The notes beneath the pieces are model-generated. The model was given only the letters and a program-made list of their open reading frames with translations. It made no database searches and was not told where the DNA came from. A program made the position numbers and the translations under genes. DNA of 64,000 nucleotides. It comes from an uncultured Roseobacter sp. (GTDB lineage: Bacteria; Pseudomonadota; Alphaproteobacteria; Rhodobacterales; Rhodobacteraceae). Where the stretch lies: the NCBI RefSeq assembly GCF_947496515.1, contig NZ_CANMDB010000006.1:1-64000 (forward strand), written 5' to 3'. Shown piece by piece: positions 26,747 to 35,684 of the stretch (its first letter is position 1; every line of letters begins with the position of its first letter).

Positions 26747-29044
26747 ATGGAAAAATTCGGCAAGTCGCAATCGATCAAACGGGTCGAGGATGTGCGCTTT
26801 CTGACGGGGCACGGGCGGTATGTGGATGATATCGCGCCTGCGGATGCCTTGCGGGCGTTCGTGTTTCGCGCGCCGGTGGCGCATGCGGTTATCACTGGGC
26901 TCGACGTGTCGGAGACGCGGGCGGCGGCGGGTGTGGCGGCGGTGCTGACGGTCGGGGATCTGGAGGCGGCCGGCATGGACATCGCCATGTACGGGGCCAC
27001 GATCAAGAACCGCGATGGCACCGATGGTGCGGCACCGGAGCGCCCGTTGCTGGCCAAGGGCAAGCTGCGGTTCGTGGGTGAGCCGGTGGCCTTCATCGTG
27101 GCGGAGACGCTGGAGCAGGCGCGCGATGCGGCGGAGCTGATCGAGCTTGAATATGACGATTTGCCCGCCAAGCTCGATCTGGCGGCGGGTGGTGCCGCGG
27201 TACACGAGGATGTGCCGGACAACCGTGCCTTTGACTGGGGCATTGGCGATCAGGACGCGACGCAGGCCGCCTTTGACGCCGCGGCCCGCGTGGTGCGTCT
27301 GGAGGTCGGTGACAACCGGATCATCGTGAACTCGTTGGAGCCGCGCGGCTGCTATGCCGAGTGGGACGCGGGGCGCGTGCATGTCTCCCTGGGGGGACAG
27401 GGGGTCTGGGGGCAGAAGGACTTTATCGCAAAGTCCTTGGGCCTAGCGGAGGAGGCCGTGCGGGTGACGACGCCGGATGTGGGCGGCGGCTTCGGGATGA
27501 AGGGGTTTCCCTACCCTGAGTATGCGCTGGCGGCGCAGGCGGCACGGGTGACGGGGCGCCCGGTGCGCTGGATGTCGGAGCGCACGGAGGCGATGCTGAG
27601 CGACAATGCGGGCCGGGATCTGACCTCCACTGCGGAACTGGCGTTGGGCGCAGACAACCGGATCACCGGTTACCGGGTGCATACGCGCTGCAACCTCGGC
27701 GCCTACAACAGCCACTTCGGCCAGTTCATCCAGAGCCAGCTTTTCAGCCGGGTGTTGACCGGCGTCTACGACATCCCCGCCAGTTGGCTGCAGGTGGAAG
27801 GGTTCTATACCAACACCACTTACGTGGATGCCTACCGCGGGGCGGGGCGGCCCGAGGCGATTTATGTGCTGGAGCGTCTGATCGACCGCGCGGCGCGGGA
27901 GCTGCGGGTGGATCCTGTGGCCCTGCGCCAGCAAAACTTCATCAAGCCCGCGCAGTTTCCCTATGCCACCACCATGGGCGAGACCTATGACGTGGGTGAT
28001 TTCAACCGCGTTCTGGACCGCGCATTGGCGCAGGCGGATTGGCAGGGTTTTGCCGGGCGTCGCAAAACCGATGCAGACCAAGGGCTTATGCGAGGCGTTG
28101 GCCTGTGTTACTATATCGAAAGTATTTTGGGCGATCCTTCGGAGACGGCGAAGGTCGCGTTTAACGAGGATGGTACGGTGACGATCTACGTGGGCACGCA
28201 ATCCACAGGCCAGGGGCATGAGACGGTTTATGCCGCCTTTCTGGCTGATCAGACCGGCATTCCCGCAGAGAAAATCACCGTGGTGCAAGGCGACAGCGAC
28301 CGGATCGCCAGCGGTGGCGGCACGGGCGGGTCCCGCTCTGTCACGGTGCAGAACACGGCGACGCTGGCGACCGTGGACAAAATCAGGGCCGATTTTACCG
28401 ATTTCCTGGCGGATGAGATGGGGGTTCCGGCGGCCCGGATCAGCTTTGACGATGAACGGTTCCGCGCCGAAGGGTCGAACCTGACCCCGACGATGCTGGA
28501 AGTGGCCGAGATGGCGCGCGCTAAGGGCCGCGATGATCTGCTGGTGCAGGAAGAGCGCGCCACCCTGCCGGGCCGCAGTTTCCCCAATGGCTGTCATATC
28601 GCGGAGGTCGTGATCGACCCGCAGACCGGCGTGACCACCGTCGATCGTTACACGGTCGTGGATGATTTCGGCAATCTGATCAATCCCATGCTGGCCGAAG
28701 GTCAGGTGCACGGCGGCGTGGCGCAGGGGATCGGGCAGGCCCTGACGGAGCATGTGGTCTTTGACGAAGACGGGCAGCTGCTCACGGCATCGTTCATGGA
28801 TTATGCCATGCCAAGGGCTGATGATATGCCGATGTTTTCCTTTTCGTCAGAGCCAGTGCCGTCCACTGCCAATATCATGGGCATGAAGGGCTGTGGCGAG
28901 GCGGGGACCGTGGGCGCGCTGGCGGCCATTGCGAACGCGGTACAGGACGCATTGTGGGACAGCGGGGTCCGTCAGGCGGACATGCCCTTTACCCCGCACA
29001 AGGTTTGGGAGCTTTTGAACGGTGAGGCGCTGGCAGCGGAATAA
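26747..29044 (+). CDS. Orphan molybdopterin-binding subunit of the xanthine dehydrogenase/CoxL family (form II-like)
   Basis: 765 residues from ATG at 26747, with GAAGGA upstream. Features: N-terminal aldehyde oxidase a/b hammerhead (RRVEDVRFLTG-like start, then PVAFIVAETLEQARDAAELI), DVGGGFGMKGF, the AYRGAGR loop at 362-368, STGQGHET, and the catalytic Glu718 in GCGEAGTVGA. AYRGAGR instead of AYxCSFR marks form II CoxL relatives, which are not proven CO dehydrogenases; the substrate is probably an aldehyde or N-heterocycle. The iron-sulfur (S) and flavin (M) subunit genes that normally flank it are not within the window on either side, so it must use partners encoded elsewhere or work differently. 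Divergent from valS. Confidence 0.88.
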   Translation: MEKFGKSQSIKRVEDVRFLTGHGRYVDDIAPADALRAFVFRAPVAHAVITGLDVSETRAAAGVAAVLTVGDLEAAGMDIAMYGATIKNRDGTDGAAPERPLLAKGKLRFVGEPVAFIVAETLEQARDAAELIELEYDDLPAKLDLAAGGAAVHEDVPDNRAFDWGIGDQDATQAAFDAAARVVRLEVGDNRIIVNSLEPRGCYAEWDAGRVHVSLGGQGVWGQKDFIAKSLGLAEEAVRVTTPDVGGGFGMKGFPYPEYALAAQAARVTGRPVRWMSERTEAMLSDNAGRDLTSTAELALGADNRITGYRVHTRCNLGAYNSHFGQFIQSQLFSRVLTGVYDIPASWLQVEGFYTNTTYVDAYRGAGRPEAIYVLERLIDRAARELRVDPVALRQQNFIKPAQFPYATTMGETYDVGDFNRVLDRALAQADWQGFAGRRKTDADQGLMRGVGLCYYIESILGDPSETAKVAFNEDGTVTIYVGTQSTGQGHETVYAAFLADQTGIPAEKITVVQGDSDRIASGGGTGGSRSVTVQNTATLATVDKIRADFTDFLADEMGVPAARISFDDERFRAEGSNLTPTMLEVAEMARAKGRDDLLVQEERATLPGRSFPNGCHIAEVVIDPQTGVTTVDRYTVVDDFGNLINPMLAEGQVHGGVAQGIGQALTEHVVFDEDGQLLTASFMDYAMPRADDMPMFSFSSEPVPSTANIMGMKGCGEAGTVGALAAIANAVQDALWDSGVRQADMPFTPHKVWELLNGEALAAE

Positions 29045-29752
29045 CGAGCAACACGCGTGCCGACTGCCGCGCGACGGCGGCGGGCTGCTCGGTATGGCCG
29101 TGCCCCGTGTCGCCATGCGCGCGACGCGGAGCGATCCTCGCGGTTCCGGCGACGACGAACCCGGCCGGGTTGCCCGCATCTGCGGTGGTTTTGTCGGGCG
29201 GCCTTGGGCAGCTGCGCCTGCTTGCCTCGATCATGGGCACAATGGCAGGCGGGCGGCGCGTGCTCGCGGCGATGCGCGGGGCCCGGCAAATGCTGCTGCG
29301 CTGAGGCCAAGACCTCGTGATCGCGGCGAGGGGGGGCGAGACAGCTTTGCCCCGGTCCCTGTCGACGATACCGGGCGCGCGGCACGGGGCCGTTCAAAGC
29401 GTTTTGGCGGGGTGCAAGTCCGAAAGACGGCGCCTGCGTGCACAAAGCGTGACGGTAGGACGCTCCGCCAGATCGCTGGGCGGTCATCGGCGCAGAGACG
29501 CGAAGGGCTTTTCACGGTATATCGCGCCGCAAGTTTGGCGTGCGAGACAGACGGGTGGCGCACGCCCTCGGACACCCGGCGGCGGTGTCCTTTCCTCTGT
29601 GCGAACGCAGCGTCTGGCAGGGATGCCGCCCCGTCCGCAGGGGCTCGGCACCGCCCCATATTATCCGCTGACCGGGCCCGCGGCCCCGCATCGGCCCATG
29701 CCGTCGACGGTCGGACGGTGCGGCGCATCGGCGCTGGCGCGAGGGTCACCCC
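29045..29752. other. 700-bp GC-rich region without a convincing gene; two adjacent hairpins
   Basis: All long frames here are Arg-rich or low-information and overlap one another, as expected of random GC-rich DNA. No ribosome binding site precedes any of them. Two perfect hairpins stand side by side: GGCGTGCG...CGCACGCC (29537-29566) and GGACACC...GGTGTCC (29570-29590). I found no RNase P, SRP or tmRNA signature. Confidence 0.4.
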
Positions 29753-30859
29753 ATGAGCCGGGCGCAGCGCCAAAAACTCCGCGCCATGAGCCCGGTACGG
29801 CGCAAGATCCTGCGGTTCTTCACCCCGCGGTTCTGGCGGAGGCCCGACAGTGATTTCGGGCCGCGCCGGGGTCCGGTGATCCATGTGGTGATCCTGGACG
29901 GCACCATGTCGTCGCTGGAACCCGTCTGCCGGACCAACGCGGGCCGTGCCTATCATCTGTGCCGCCGCATGGGCAGCGCGCTGTCGATCTATTATGAACC
30001 GGGGTTGCAGTGGCGCGACTGGCGCTCGGCCATGGCGGTGATGACCGGGCGTGGCATCAACCGGCAGATCCGCCGCGCCTACGGGTATCTGGCGTCGCGC
30101 TACCGGCCCGGTGACAAGATCTTTCTGCTGGGCTATTCGCGCGGCGCCTATGCGGTGCGGAGCCTGGCGGGGGTGATTGACCAGATGGGCCTGCTGAGCG
30201 CGGATCACGCCACGGAACGCAATATCCGCGACGTCTACCGCCATTACGAGGGCGACCCCCGCAGCGAAAGTGCGCGCCGGTTCGCGGCGGCCCATTGCAT
30301 GGACAGCATCGAGATCGAGATGATCGGGGTCTGGGACACGGTGAAATCGCTGGGGTTCAATGCGCCTGTCCTGTGGCGGTTGAGCGAAAAGCACCACGCG
30401 TTTCACAACGACCACCTCAGTCACAACGTCAAGGCGGGGTATCAGGCGCTGGCGCTGGACGAGACGCGGGTGGCCTATAAGCCGGTTCTGTGGTCTTCGC
30501 CCGATGGGTATCAGGGCCGGGTGGAGCAGGTCTGGTTTTCCGGCACCCACGGCGATGTGGGGGGGCAGCTCGGTGGATATGAGGCAGCGCGCCCCCTGGC
30601 GAATATTCCGTTGGTCTGGCTGCTGGAGCGGGCGCAGATGCACGGGCTGCCGTTGCCCGAAGGGTGGAGCGGCGAGATCGCGCAGGACGCCACAGCCCCC
30701 ATGCTGGGCACATTTCGGGGCCATGGCCGCTGGTTCATCACCCGGCGCGCGCGCAAGCCGCTGCAGACCCCCTCTGAACAGCTGCATGACAGCGTGATGT
30801 TGCGCCGGTCTGTTCAGCCCGCACCGCGGGGCTGGATGGGCTTTGGCAAGACGGTGTAA
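29753..30859 (+). CDS. DUF2235 alpha/beta-hydrolase-like protein
   Basis: 368 residues from ATG at 29753, after GAGG; an ATG at 29785 is an alternative. The DUF2235 pattern is visible: a start of the hydrolase core HVVILDGTMSSLEPV, the nucleophile elbow GYSRGAYAVRSLAG with Ser in G-x-S-x-G, and later the VWDTVKSLGF and WFSGTHGDVGGQ motifs, the last carrying likely acid and His residues. Tle1-type phospholipase effectors belong to this family, but no type VI secretion gene is near, so a housekeeping or unknown esterase is as likely. No signal peptide. Confidence 0.85.
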   Translation: MSRAQRQKLRAMSPVRRKILRFFTPRFWRRPDSDFGPRRGPVIHVVILDGTMSSLEPVCRTNAGRAYHLCRRMGSALSIYYEPGLQWRDWRSAMAVMTGRGINRQIRRAYGYLASRYRPGDKIFLLGYSRGAYAVRSLAGVIDQMGLLSADHATERNIRDVYRHYEGDPRSESARRFAAAHCMDSIEIEMIGVWDTVKSLGFNAPVLWRLSEKHHAFHNDHLSHNVKAGYQALALDETRVAYKPVLWSSPDGYQGRVEQVWFSGTHGDVGGQLGGYEAARPLANIPLVWLLERAQMHGLPLPEGWSGEIAQDATAPMLGTFRGHGRWFITRRARKPLQTPSEQLHDSVMLRRSVQPAPRGWMGFGKTV

Positions 30860-30907
30860 GAGGGCAGTCACGCCGGGAGCGTCGTCCGACCGCAGGAAAG
30901 GCCGCAC

Positions 30908-31903
30908 ATGAAACGTCTGATGCTGTGGCTCGGGGCCCTGTGTGTCGCGCTGGCGGGGACAGGGCTGGTGGTGCTTGACCGCTTTTCCCTGCCGGGACCA
31001 GCGCGTGTGTCGGAGCTGGTGTTCGAAGTTGCAGGGCAGCCGGTTGCGGGCACGCTCGTCTTGCCTCCGGAGGCGGCATCGGCGGTGGTGCTGCTTGTGC
31101 ACGGCGACGGGCCGCAGGATCGTTGGTCAGACGGGGGGTATTTCCCGCTGGTCCAGGCGCTGCTGGCGGCGGGCATCGGTGTTTTTTCCTGGGACAAGCC
31201 CGGTGTCGGGCAGAGCGGCGGTGATTGGCTGGCGCAATCCATGCAGACCCGCGCGGATGAGGCGGCGGCGGCGCTGAGATTTCTGCGTGATCGCGAGGGT
31301 ATCGCAGCGGGAAGGCTGGGATTTCTGGGGTTTTCGCAGGCCGGATGGGTGGTGCCACAGGCGGCCATGACCGCGGATGCAGCTTTTGTGGTGCTGGTGG
31401 GCCCGGCGGTCAACTGGCGCAGGCAGGGTGCTTATTTCACCCGTCGGCAGTTGGAGCGCGCGGGCCTCGGGCCGGAAGACGTTGCGGAGGCTGTGGCGCG
31501 GAACCTGGCCGAGAACGACGCCTTGTTCGGCGCGCAAGGTACCTCTTGCACAGACCGTCCTGATCTAAGCGCCGCGCGCTGCGGTTTCGTCAGGCGCAAC
31601 TACGGCGCCGATGCAGGTGCTGCCAGCCTGGCGATGACCATGCCGGTGCTGGTGATGGTGGGCGCTGAGGATCTCAACGTGGATCCCGGTGAGACGGCAG
31701 AGGTCCTCGGACGCAACCCGCGCCACGATGTGCGGATCATCCCGGCGGCGACCCACAGCCTGTTGCGTGCGCGGCACTACAATCATCAAACACCGCAAGA
31801 CTGGCCGCTAAGCGCGCAGCTCAGGTTCCTGCTTGCCGGGCAGCGGGCATATGCGCCCGGTGTGCTGGATCAGATCACCGGTTGGATTCTGCAGCAGCCG
31901 TAG
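30908..31903 (+). CDS. Exported or membrane-anchored alpha/beta hydrolase
   Basis: 331 residues. The N-terminus KRLMLWLGALCVALAGTGL is a signal peptide or anchor, so the enzyme acts in the periplasm. The hydrolase core shows LLVHGDGPQDRW (oxyanion loop), the nucleophile in GFLGFSQAGW (G-x-S-x-G), an acid candidate in VGAEDLNVDP and the His in PAATHSLL. It resembles dipeptidyl-peptidase/acyl-peptidase-like serine hydrolases that use a displaced cap. AAAGG precedes the ATG. It starts 48 bp after the DUF2235 gene, on the same strand, so the two hydrolases probably form an operon. Confidence 0.85.
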   Translation: MKRLMLWLGALCVALAGTGLVVLDRFSLPGPARVSELVFEVAGQPVAGTLVLPPEAASAVVLLVHGDGPQDRWSDGGYFPLVQALLAAGIGVFSWDKPGVGQSGGDWLAQSMQTRADEAAAALRFLRDREGIAAGRLGFLGFSQAGWVVPQAAMTADAAFVVLVGPAVNWRRQGAYFTRRQLERAGLGPEDVAEAVARNLAENDALFGAQGTSCTDRPDLSAARCGFVRRNYGADAGAASLAMTMPVLVMVGAEDLNVDPGETAEVLGRNPRHDVRIIPAATHSLLRARHYNHQTPQDWPLSAQLRFLLAGQRAYAPGVLDQITGWILQQP

Positions 31904-31907
31904 GCAT

Positions 31908-31939
31908 GCACTGGCGCGGCGAAAACCCCGCGCCAGTGC
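31908..31939. terminator. Strong bidirectional hairpin between convergent genes
   Basis: GCACTGGCGCGG (31908-31919) pairs perfectly with CCGCGCCAGTGC (31928-31939) around an eight-base A-rich loop. It lies between the hydrolase stop at 31903 and the stop of the convergent small gene at 31945, fitting a terminator for both. Confidence 0.75.
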
Positions 31940-31944
31940 CCGCA

Positions 31945-32151
31945 TCAGAGCCGCCACTGCGGCAGTGGCACCGGTGGCGGCTCCTCAATGGGCGGTAACC
32001 CCACATCCTGACGCAGATGAGCCGGCAGGACCGCGTGGCCGCGCGGCGGGGCACCGGCACGCCGGGTTGGGGGTCTCGCGATCCGGGCGACAAGCCGCAG
32101 CAAGAGCCCGCGCGAGCGGTTCAGGGGGAGGTAGATTGAAATACCGGGCAT
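31945..32151 (-). CDS. Small DUF1127-like protein
   Basis: 68 residues starting MPGISIYLPLNRSRGLLL. AAAGGAGAG lies six bases before the ATG at 32151, which fixes the start; the upstream in-frame ATG at 32184 precedes this site. The middle region LLLRLVARIARPP and the later LPAHLRQDVGLPP resemble the basic helix and the L-x-DIGL box of DUF1127/YjiS-like small proteins, ending in a Pro-rich tail. DUF1127 proteins of Rhizobiales and Rhodobacterales are linked to phosphate, sRNA and carbon regulation. The assignment rests on the pattern only. It ends against the convergent terminator at 31908-31939. Confidence 0.6.
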   Translation of the reverse strand: MPGISIYLPLNRSRGLLLRLVARIARPPTRRAGAPPRGHAVLPAHLRQDVGLPPIEEPPPVPLPQWRL

Positions 32152-32201
32152 AGTGCTCTCCTTTGAAGGGGGGAAAGCCGCCACATGAAGGGGGATAGAT
32201 A

Positions 32202-32227
32202 AAAGGCCGCATCACGTGGCGGCCTTT
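32202..32227 (-). terminator. Rho-independent terminator between two small genes
   Basis: AAAGGCCGC (32202-32210) pairs with GCGGCCTTT (32219-32227) around ATCACGTG. On the minus strand the stem is followed by TTTTAT, so it terminates the transcript of the small frame at 32252-32305 before the DUF1127-like gene. Confidence 0.7.
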
Positions 32228-32251
32228 GAGGGGGGAAACCTGTCGGACCGC

Positions 32252-32305
32252 TTACCGGGCGTGTACGCCTTGCGCTTTCAGCATATCGGACGGCAAACGG
32301 AACAT
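32252..32305 (-). CDS. 17-residue small open reading frame
   Basis: MFRLPSDMLKAQGVHAR, from ATG at 32305 to TAA at 32252. AGGAAAGAG lies five bases before the ATG and a good terminator follows 25 bp after the stop, so the frame has all signals of an expressed gene despite its size. It may be a leader or a micro-protein. No homologue known to me. Confidence 0.45.
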   Translation of the reverse strand: MFRLPSDMLKAQGVHAR

Positions 32306-33054
32306 GATGTCTCTTTCCTGGTCAGAAGGTTTCCTGCTTGATCTCGTAGCAACTATGGTGCGTCTTTTCAACTCATGCGCAATGCAGTGGTCGAAAATTG
32401 CCGATTGCGCCGTCTCTGGCGGTGAGCGGACGCAGCGATCCGGCGGCATGCAGTTCCCGTGAGCCAATAAGTCGTGACCGGATGAAGGGTGCGGAACCGG
32501 TCCGCGTTTTTGGTGTCGCACGAACCGCGTGGGGCAACCAGAGGTGAAGACAGGCGACCCACTGGATGCCGCAAAAGGTCCTCAGCCCGCGCAGGCCTCC
32601 CCTTTGCAGAGCAGGCGTGCGGGATGCTGAACCTCGCAAAATGGGGTGGTGACGGGCGTGGCTTGGGGCCGGGAAACGGCAGTGCAGCATGTCTCAAGAG
32701 AGCGGGGCGCCGCGCCCCGACCGAGGGCCGAGAGGCGATGATGGGGATGGGGAGACCCTCGATCCCCGTCGCTTTGGCGCTGTTTGGCTGCCTGAGACGT
32801 GGTCGACAAGGGGCTGCCGTAACCGATCCTTTCATGGGAGGGCAGGGCCTGCGCGTGATAGGTTGGGACGATCCAATGACGCCTTGCGCCGAGTGGCCTC
32901 GCCAGCAGCACAAACCGGTGATCAGATGGGATGTAGAGACGGGACGCTGGGCTCGGACGGGTTTGACGGTTTTCGGCCAATGCCTGTCGTCGGAGCCAAG
33001 GACCGCCAAATATGGTATGGGTGTTGCATTCCTTTCACGTATTTTGAGGACCAC
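32306..33054. other. Long intergenic region without a supported gene
   Basis: About 750 bp. Several overlapping frames on both strands are open (up to 263 codons), as is usual in GC-rich DNA, but none has a ribosome binding site with a sensible start or a recognisable motif. It must hold the promoter for the small frame at 32252-32305 and for the gene at 33055. Confidence 0.4.
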
Positions 33055-33500
33055 ATGGCATTCCTGAGACTGATCGTCCTGATCTGCCTCGCCACGGCAC
33101 ATCCGGCTTTTGCGCAGGGCTGCGACTGGGCCAGCGATCCGGCCGGACACCGGCAGCATCCCGAATACGTGACGCGGTTCCAGCAGGTCGCGCCAAATTG
33201 CGGGGCGCAGGAGCTTTCCTACGTCAGCGACATGGTGATGAATTATGCCCTGAAAGTGAGAGGATTGCTCTCGGACCCGGCGCTGCTGGATCGGCAGATC
33301 TTTGATGCGCTGACGCTGTTGTCGCCGCGGTGTAAGCGACTGTGGGCCCCGATTTCAACAGCGCCGTTGCCAGAAGCATGGGCGTCTGGGTGCCGCCCGG
33401 ATACCCTTTTGGGGGTGGCGGCCAGTTGCCTGTCGATGACTACGACGTGCAGGGGAGAGGCGGGGTGATTTGTGATCGCAGGACATGCGTCGTGCCCTAG
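33055..33500 (+). pseudogene. Secreted protein gene with a probable frameshift
   Basis: The frame starts at ATG 33055 with a good signal peptide (FLRLIVLICLATAHPAFAQG) and a mature start CDWASDPAGHRQHPEYVTRF. After about SPRC (near 33333) the frame continues with unconvincing sequence to 33468. In another frame a credible C-terminus is encoded instead: DFNSAVARSMGVWVPPGYPF, GGGGQLPVDDYDVQG and a Cys-flanked ICDRRTCVVP before TAG at 33498-33500. A single indel near 33330-33345 would join the two. It may be a real frameshift or a sequence error. Function unknown; the Cys pairs suggest a disulfide-bonded periplasmic protein. Confidence 0.55.
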
Positions 33501-33956
33501 CGGCAGCCGAGCCGGTTGGCGCGCTTTTGTCGGCGGTGGCGGCGCGTTGAGCCTTTCAGTATCTCCAACGTAAAAAGTGTCGCGGGATGCAGGCGCCATC
33601 TCCGCTTCGGCAATCAGGCGATCCTGCGGTACATTCTGCGGGCGTCGAGGGGTCTGCGTTGCGATAAGGTTTGAACGCTTCGACGCCCGAGGCGCGCCCG
33701 CGCGGCATGCAGTTTGCCCCGTCGTCCTGTCAGCGCATCTTTCGGTCGGGTGGCATTGTCCGGCACCGGTGTCAAAACAGTAGCGGTTGAATGGCCATCA
33801 CGGTGGCATCCGGACCCTACAGCGGTGCTGACGATCACGCTTGTCTTGCCATGGCTTTAACCACGCCGTCCTTGAATCGCTGGCCGATGCCCCGGTGCCG
33901 CGCCGCGGCGTCTTGCGCGGTTCCTCGGCAGGCGCTGATACGGCTGGTCGTGGTTG
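33501..33956. other. Intergenic region without a supported gene
   Basis: About 455 bp with only short or implausible frames; no structured RNA, repeat or terminator with a clear T-run is seen near the 3' end of the beta-helix gene at 33957. Confidence 0.4.
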
Positions 33957-35438
33957 CTACAGGGTGCCCAGGTGATACTGGCTGACGGGGCTGGCGCCGT
34001 AAGGCAGCCCTGCCTCGAAGGTCAGAACCGACCCGTCTGCACGGTTGATGCAGAATGCTGTGGTCCGCAATTTCGACACCTCGGCCACTGGCACAAGCGC
34101 GCCGTCCCATCCGCCGAGCGGGTGATCATCGCACCGGGAGAAAGACGGCAGATCGAAGATATCGGTGGTTTTGACGGGGTCGGTCATCCGGGCGCCTTCG
34201 TCGATGTAGCGATCAGGGAAGGCGGGATCGTTGCAGACCATGTCCTGGATGTGCACCCGCGCGTCCCATCCGAAGTCATTGAACGCCTCACGGGGCGGAC
34301 CGTTGCGCTCGGGGTATTCGGCGTCATAGAGGCCCAGCAACGTGAAGCGGTCCGCCCAGTGCTCGGTCAGACCCTTTTTCGCGTAGGTTGTGCGTGTCTG
34401 CGCGGAGTTAAAGAGCGACCACAGGCCGTGACGCGGTTGCGGTTTCAGATCGCCGGGGTTTGCGGGGGGTGCGATGAACTTGAGCACCTTGCCGCCCTGA
34501 TTGCGTTGGCCGACCAGACCCGGGCGTCTGTCGTTCAGGATCCAGTTGGCGAGGATGATGTAGTCACGCAGGGCAACCGCATCGAGCGAAAAGGTCGCGT
34601 GACAGTTGTAGAACCGGTTGTTGTAGAGACACCAGTCCTGGGCGCCGGTTTCGGGTTCAATCGCGTTGTCGCGGATGAAGGCGAAACTGTTGTCATGGAT
34701 GCGGACGTGGCGGTTGCGGCGGATGCTCGGGCCCTCGTCCGTGACCGAGACACGGTTCTCGCGGATGTCCATTCGGATGGCGTTGAAAGCATGGCTGATG
34801 GCACAATTGCGCACTATCACATCGCCTTCGATATCGAAACTGCCCAGCATCGCGCCGTTGAAGAAGCTGGCGTCAAATTCCTTGGGCTTTGCTTTCACCT
34901 CGCGCCATGTGACGCGGCCATCCCACATGTCATGATCCGGATCCTGCACCCATCTCACCCCGTCGAGGATCAGGCCTTTTGTCGGGTGCAGATCCGTTTG
35001 CCGCGCGTAGAGAAAGTAGCGCCCGCCGGTGCCCGAGCAGTCCCGGACCGTGATGTGCTGGCAGGATCGCAGGTAGATGGCATTGGGCCAGCAATGCTCG
35101 AAGTGCAGGTTTTCAAGGACGATATGATCGGCGCGAAACAGTCTGAAAAAGGCGAAATCGCCGTCGAGCGGTTCCATGCCGCCGTGCCGCCCGTCCTCGC
35201 GGGTGCGGCCGCCGTCCAGAATGGCGCGGGCGCGCTGTGGTCCCCGGATGGTGATGGGAGCCTGCGGCGTGCCTGAAATGGCGATGACCACCGGGTTGGG
35301 ATAGCGGCCCGGCAACAGCTCGATCACGTCACCGGGCGTGGCCTTGCCCAGGGCTGTCTGCAGATCAAAGGCCCAGTCAGAGGACTGATCCGCGGTTTGG
35401 TATCGGCGCAGGCTGGGTGCCGCGAAAATCACTGCCAT
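33957..35438 (-). CDS. Right-handed parallel beta-helix repeat protein
   Basis: 493 residues from ATG at 35438 (MAVIFAAPSLRRYQTAD); the frame extends further upstream without good signals. The N-terminal ALGKATPGDVIELLPGRYP and ITIRGPQRARAILDGG are the opening coils typical of pectate-lyase-like (chondroitinase B) folds. Many turns follow in the form DHIVLENLHFEHCWPNAIYL, HITVRDCSG, VIVRNCAISHAFNAIRMD and VRIHDNSFAFIRDNAIEP. Such proteins cleave or bind polysaccharides, usually outside the cytoplasm; a classical signal peptide is not clear here. A carbohydrate-lyase role is plausible, but the catalytic residues cannot be assigned. It stands alone. Confidence 0.75.
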   Translation of the reverse strand: MAVIFAAPSLRRYQTADQSSDWAFDLQTALGKATPGDVIELLPGRYPNPVVIAISGTPQAPITIRGPQRARAILDGGRTREDGRHGGMEPLDGDFAFFRLFRADHIVLENLHFEHCWPNAIYLRSCQHITVRDCSGTGGRYFLYARQTDLHPTKGLILDGVRWVQDPDHDMWDGRVTWREVKAKPKEFDASFFNGAMLGSFDIEGDVIVRNCAISHAFNAIRMDIRENRVSVTDEGPSIRRNRHVRIHDNSFAFIRDNAIEPETGAQDWCLYNNRFYNCHATFSLDAVALRDYIILANWILNDRRPGLVGQRNQGGKVLKFIAPPANPGDLKPQPRHGLWSLFNSAQTRTTYAKKGLTEHWADRFTLLGLYDAEYPERNGPPREAFNDFGWDARVHIQDMVCNDPAFPDRYIDEGARMTDPVKTTDIFDLPSFSRCDDHPLGGWDGALVPVAEVSKLRTTAFCINRADGSVLTFEAGLPYGASPVSQYHLGTL

Positions 35439-35684
35439 GATCCATCCAATCAAGTCTTGCCATATTGCCCGAGTGGAGCGTGAGCGGGACAGGTCGCGCA
35501 AGTGTCTTGCCGGTGAAGGGGGCATTGCGCCGTGGTGGGAGCACGAAAAGGGCCTTGGCGGGCCAAAGCATGGCGCCGTTTGATGATGCCCACGCGGATG
35601 TTTCAGTGGGGCGGCAGAAGCGCCCGCGCGCCCCATAGAGGGGCCCGCGTGCGCTGCCCGGGCGGATGCCCGGGGGCGCTGCTC

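Noticed and set aside
29390-29520. Considered RNase P or another structured housekeeping RNA because of GTGCAAGTCCGAAAG
   Set aside because: The conserved RNase P cores (for example ACAGAAA and the P4 strands) are not present.
29231-31102. Long minus-strand open frame of about 620 codons
   Set aside because: It is antisense to the DUF2235 gene, Arg/His/Pro/Gln-rich, lacks motifs and a ribosome site; a typical GC-rich shadow.
32368-33159. Minus-strand open frame of 263 codons in a gene-poor region
   Set aside because: No ribosome site, no recognisable motif, and it runs into the secreted protein gene on the other strand.
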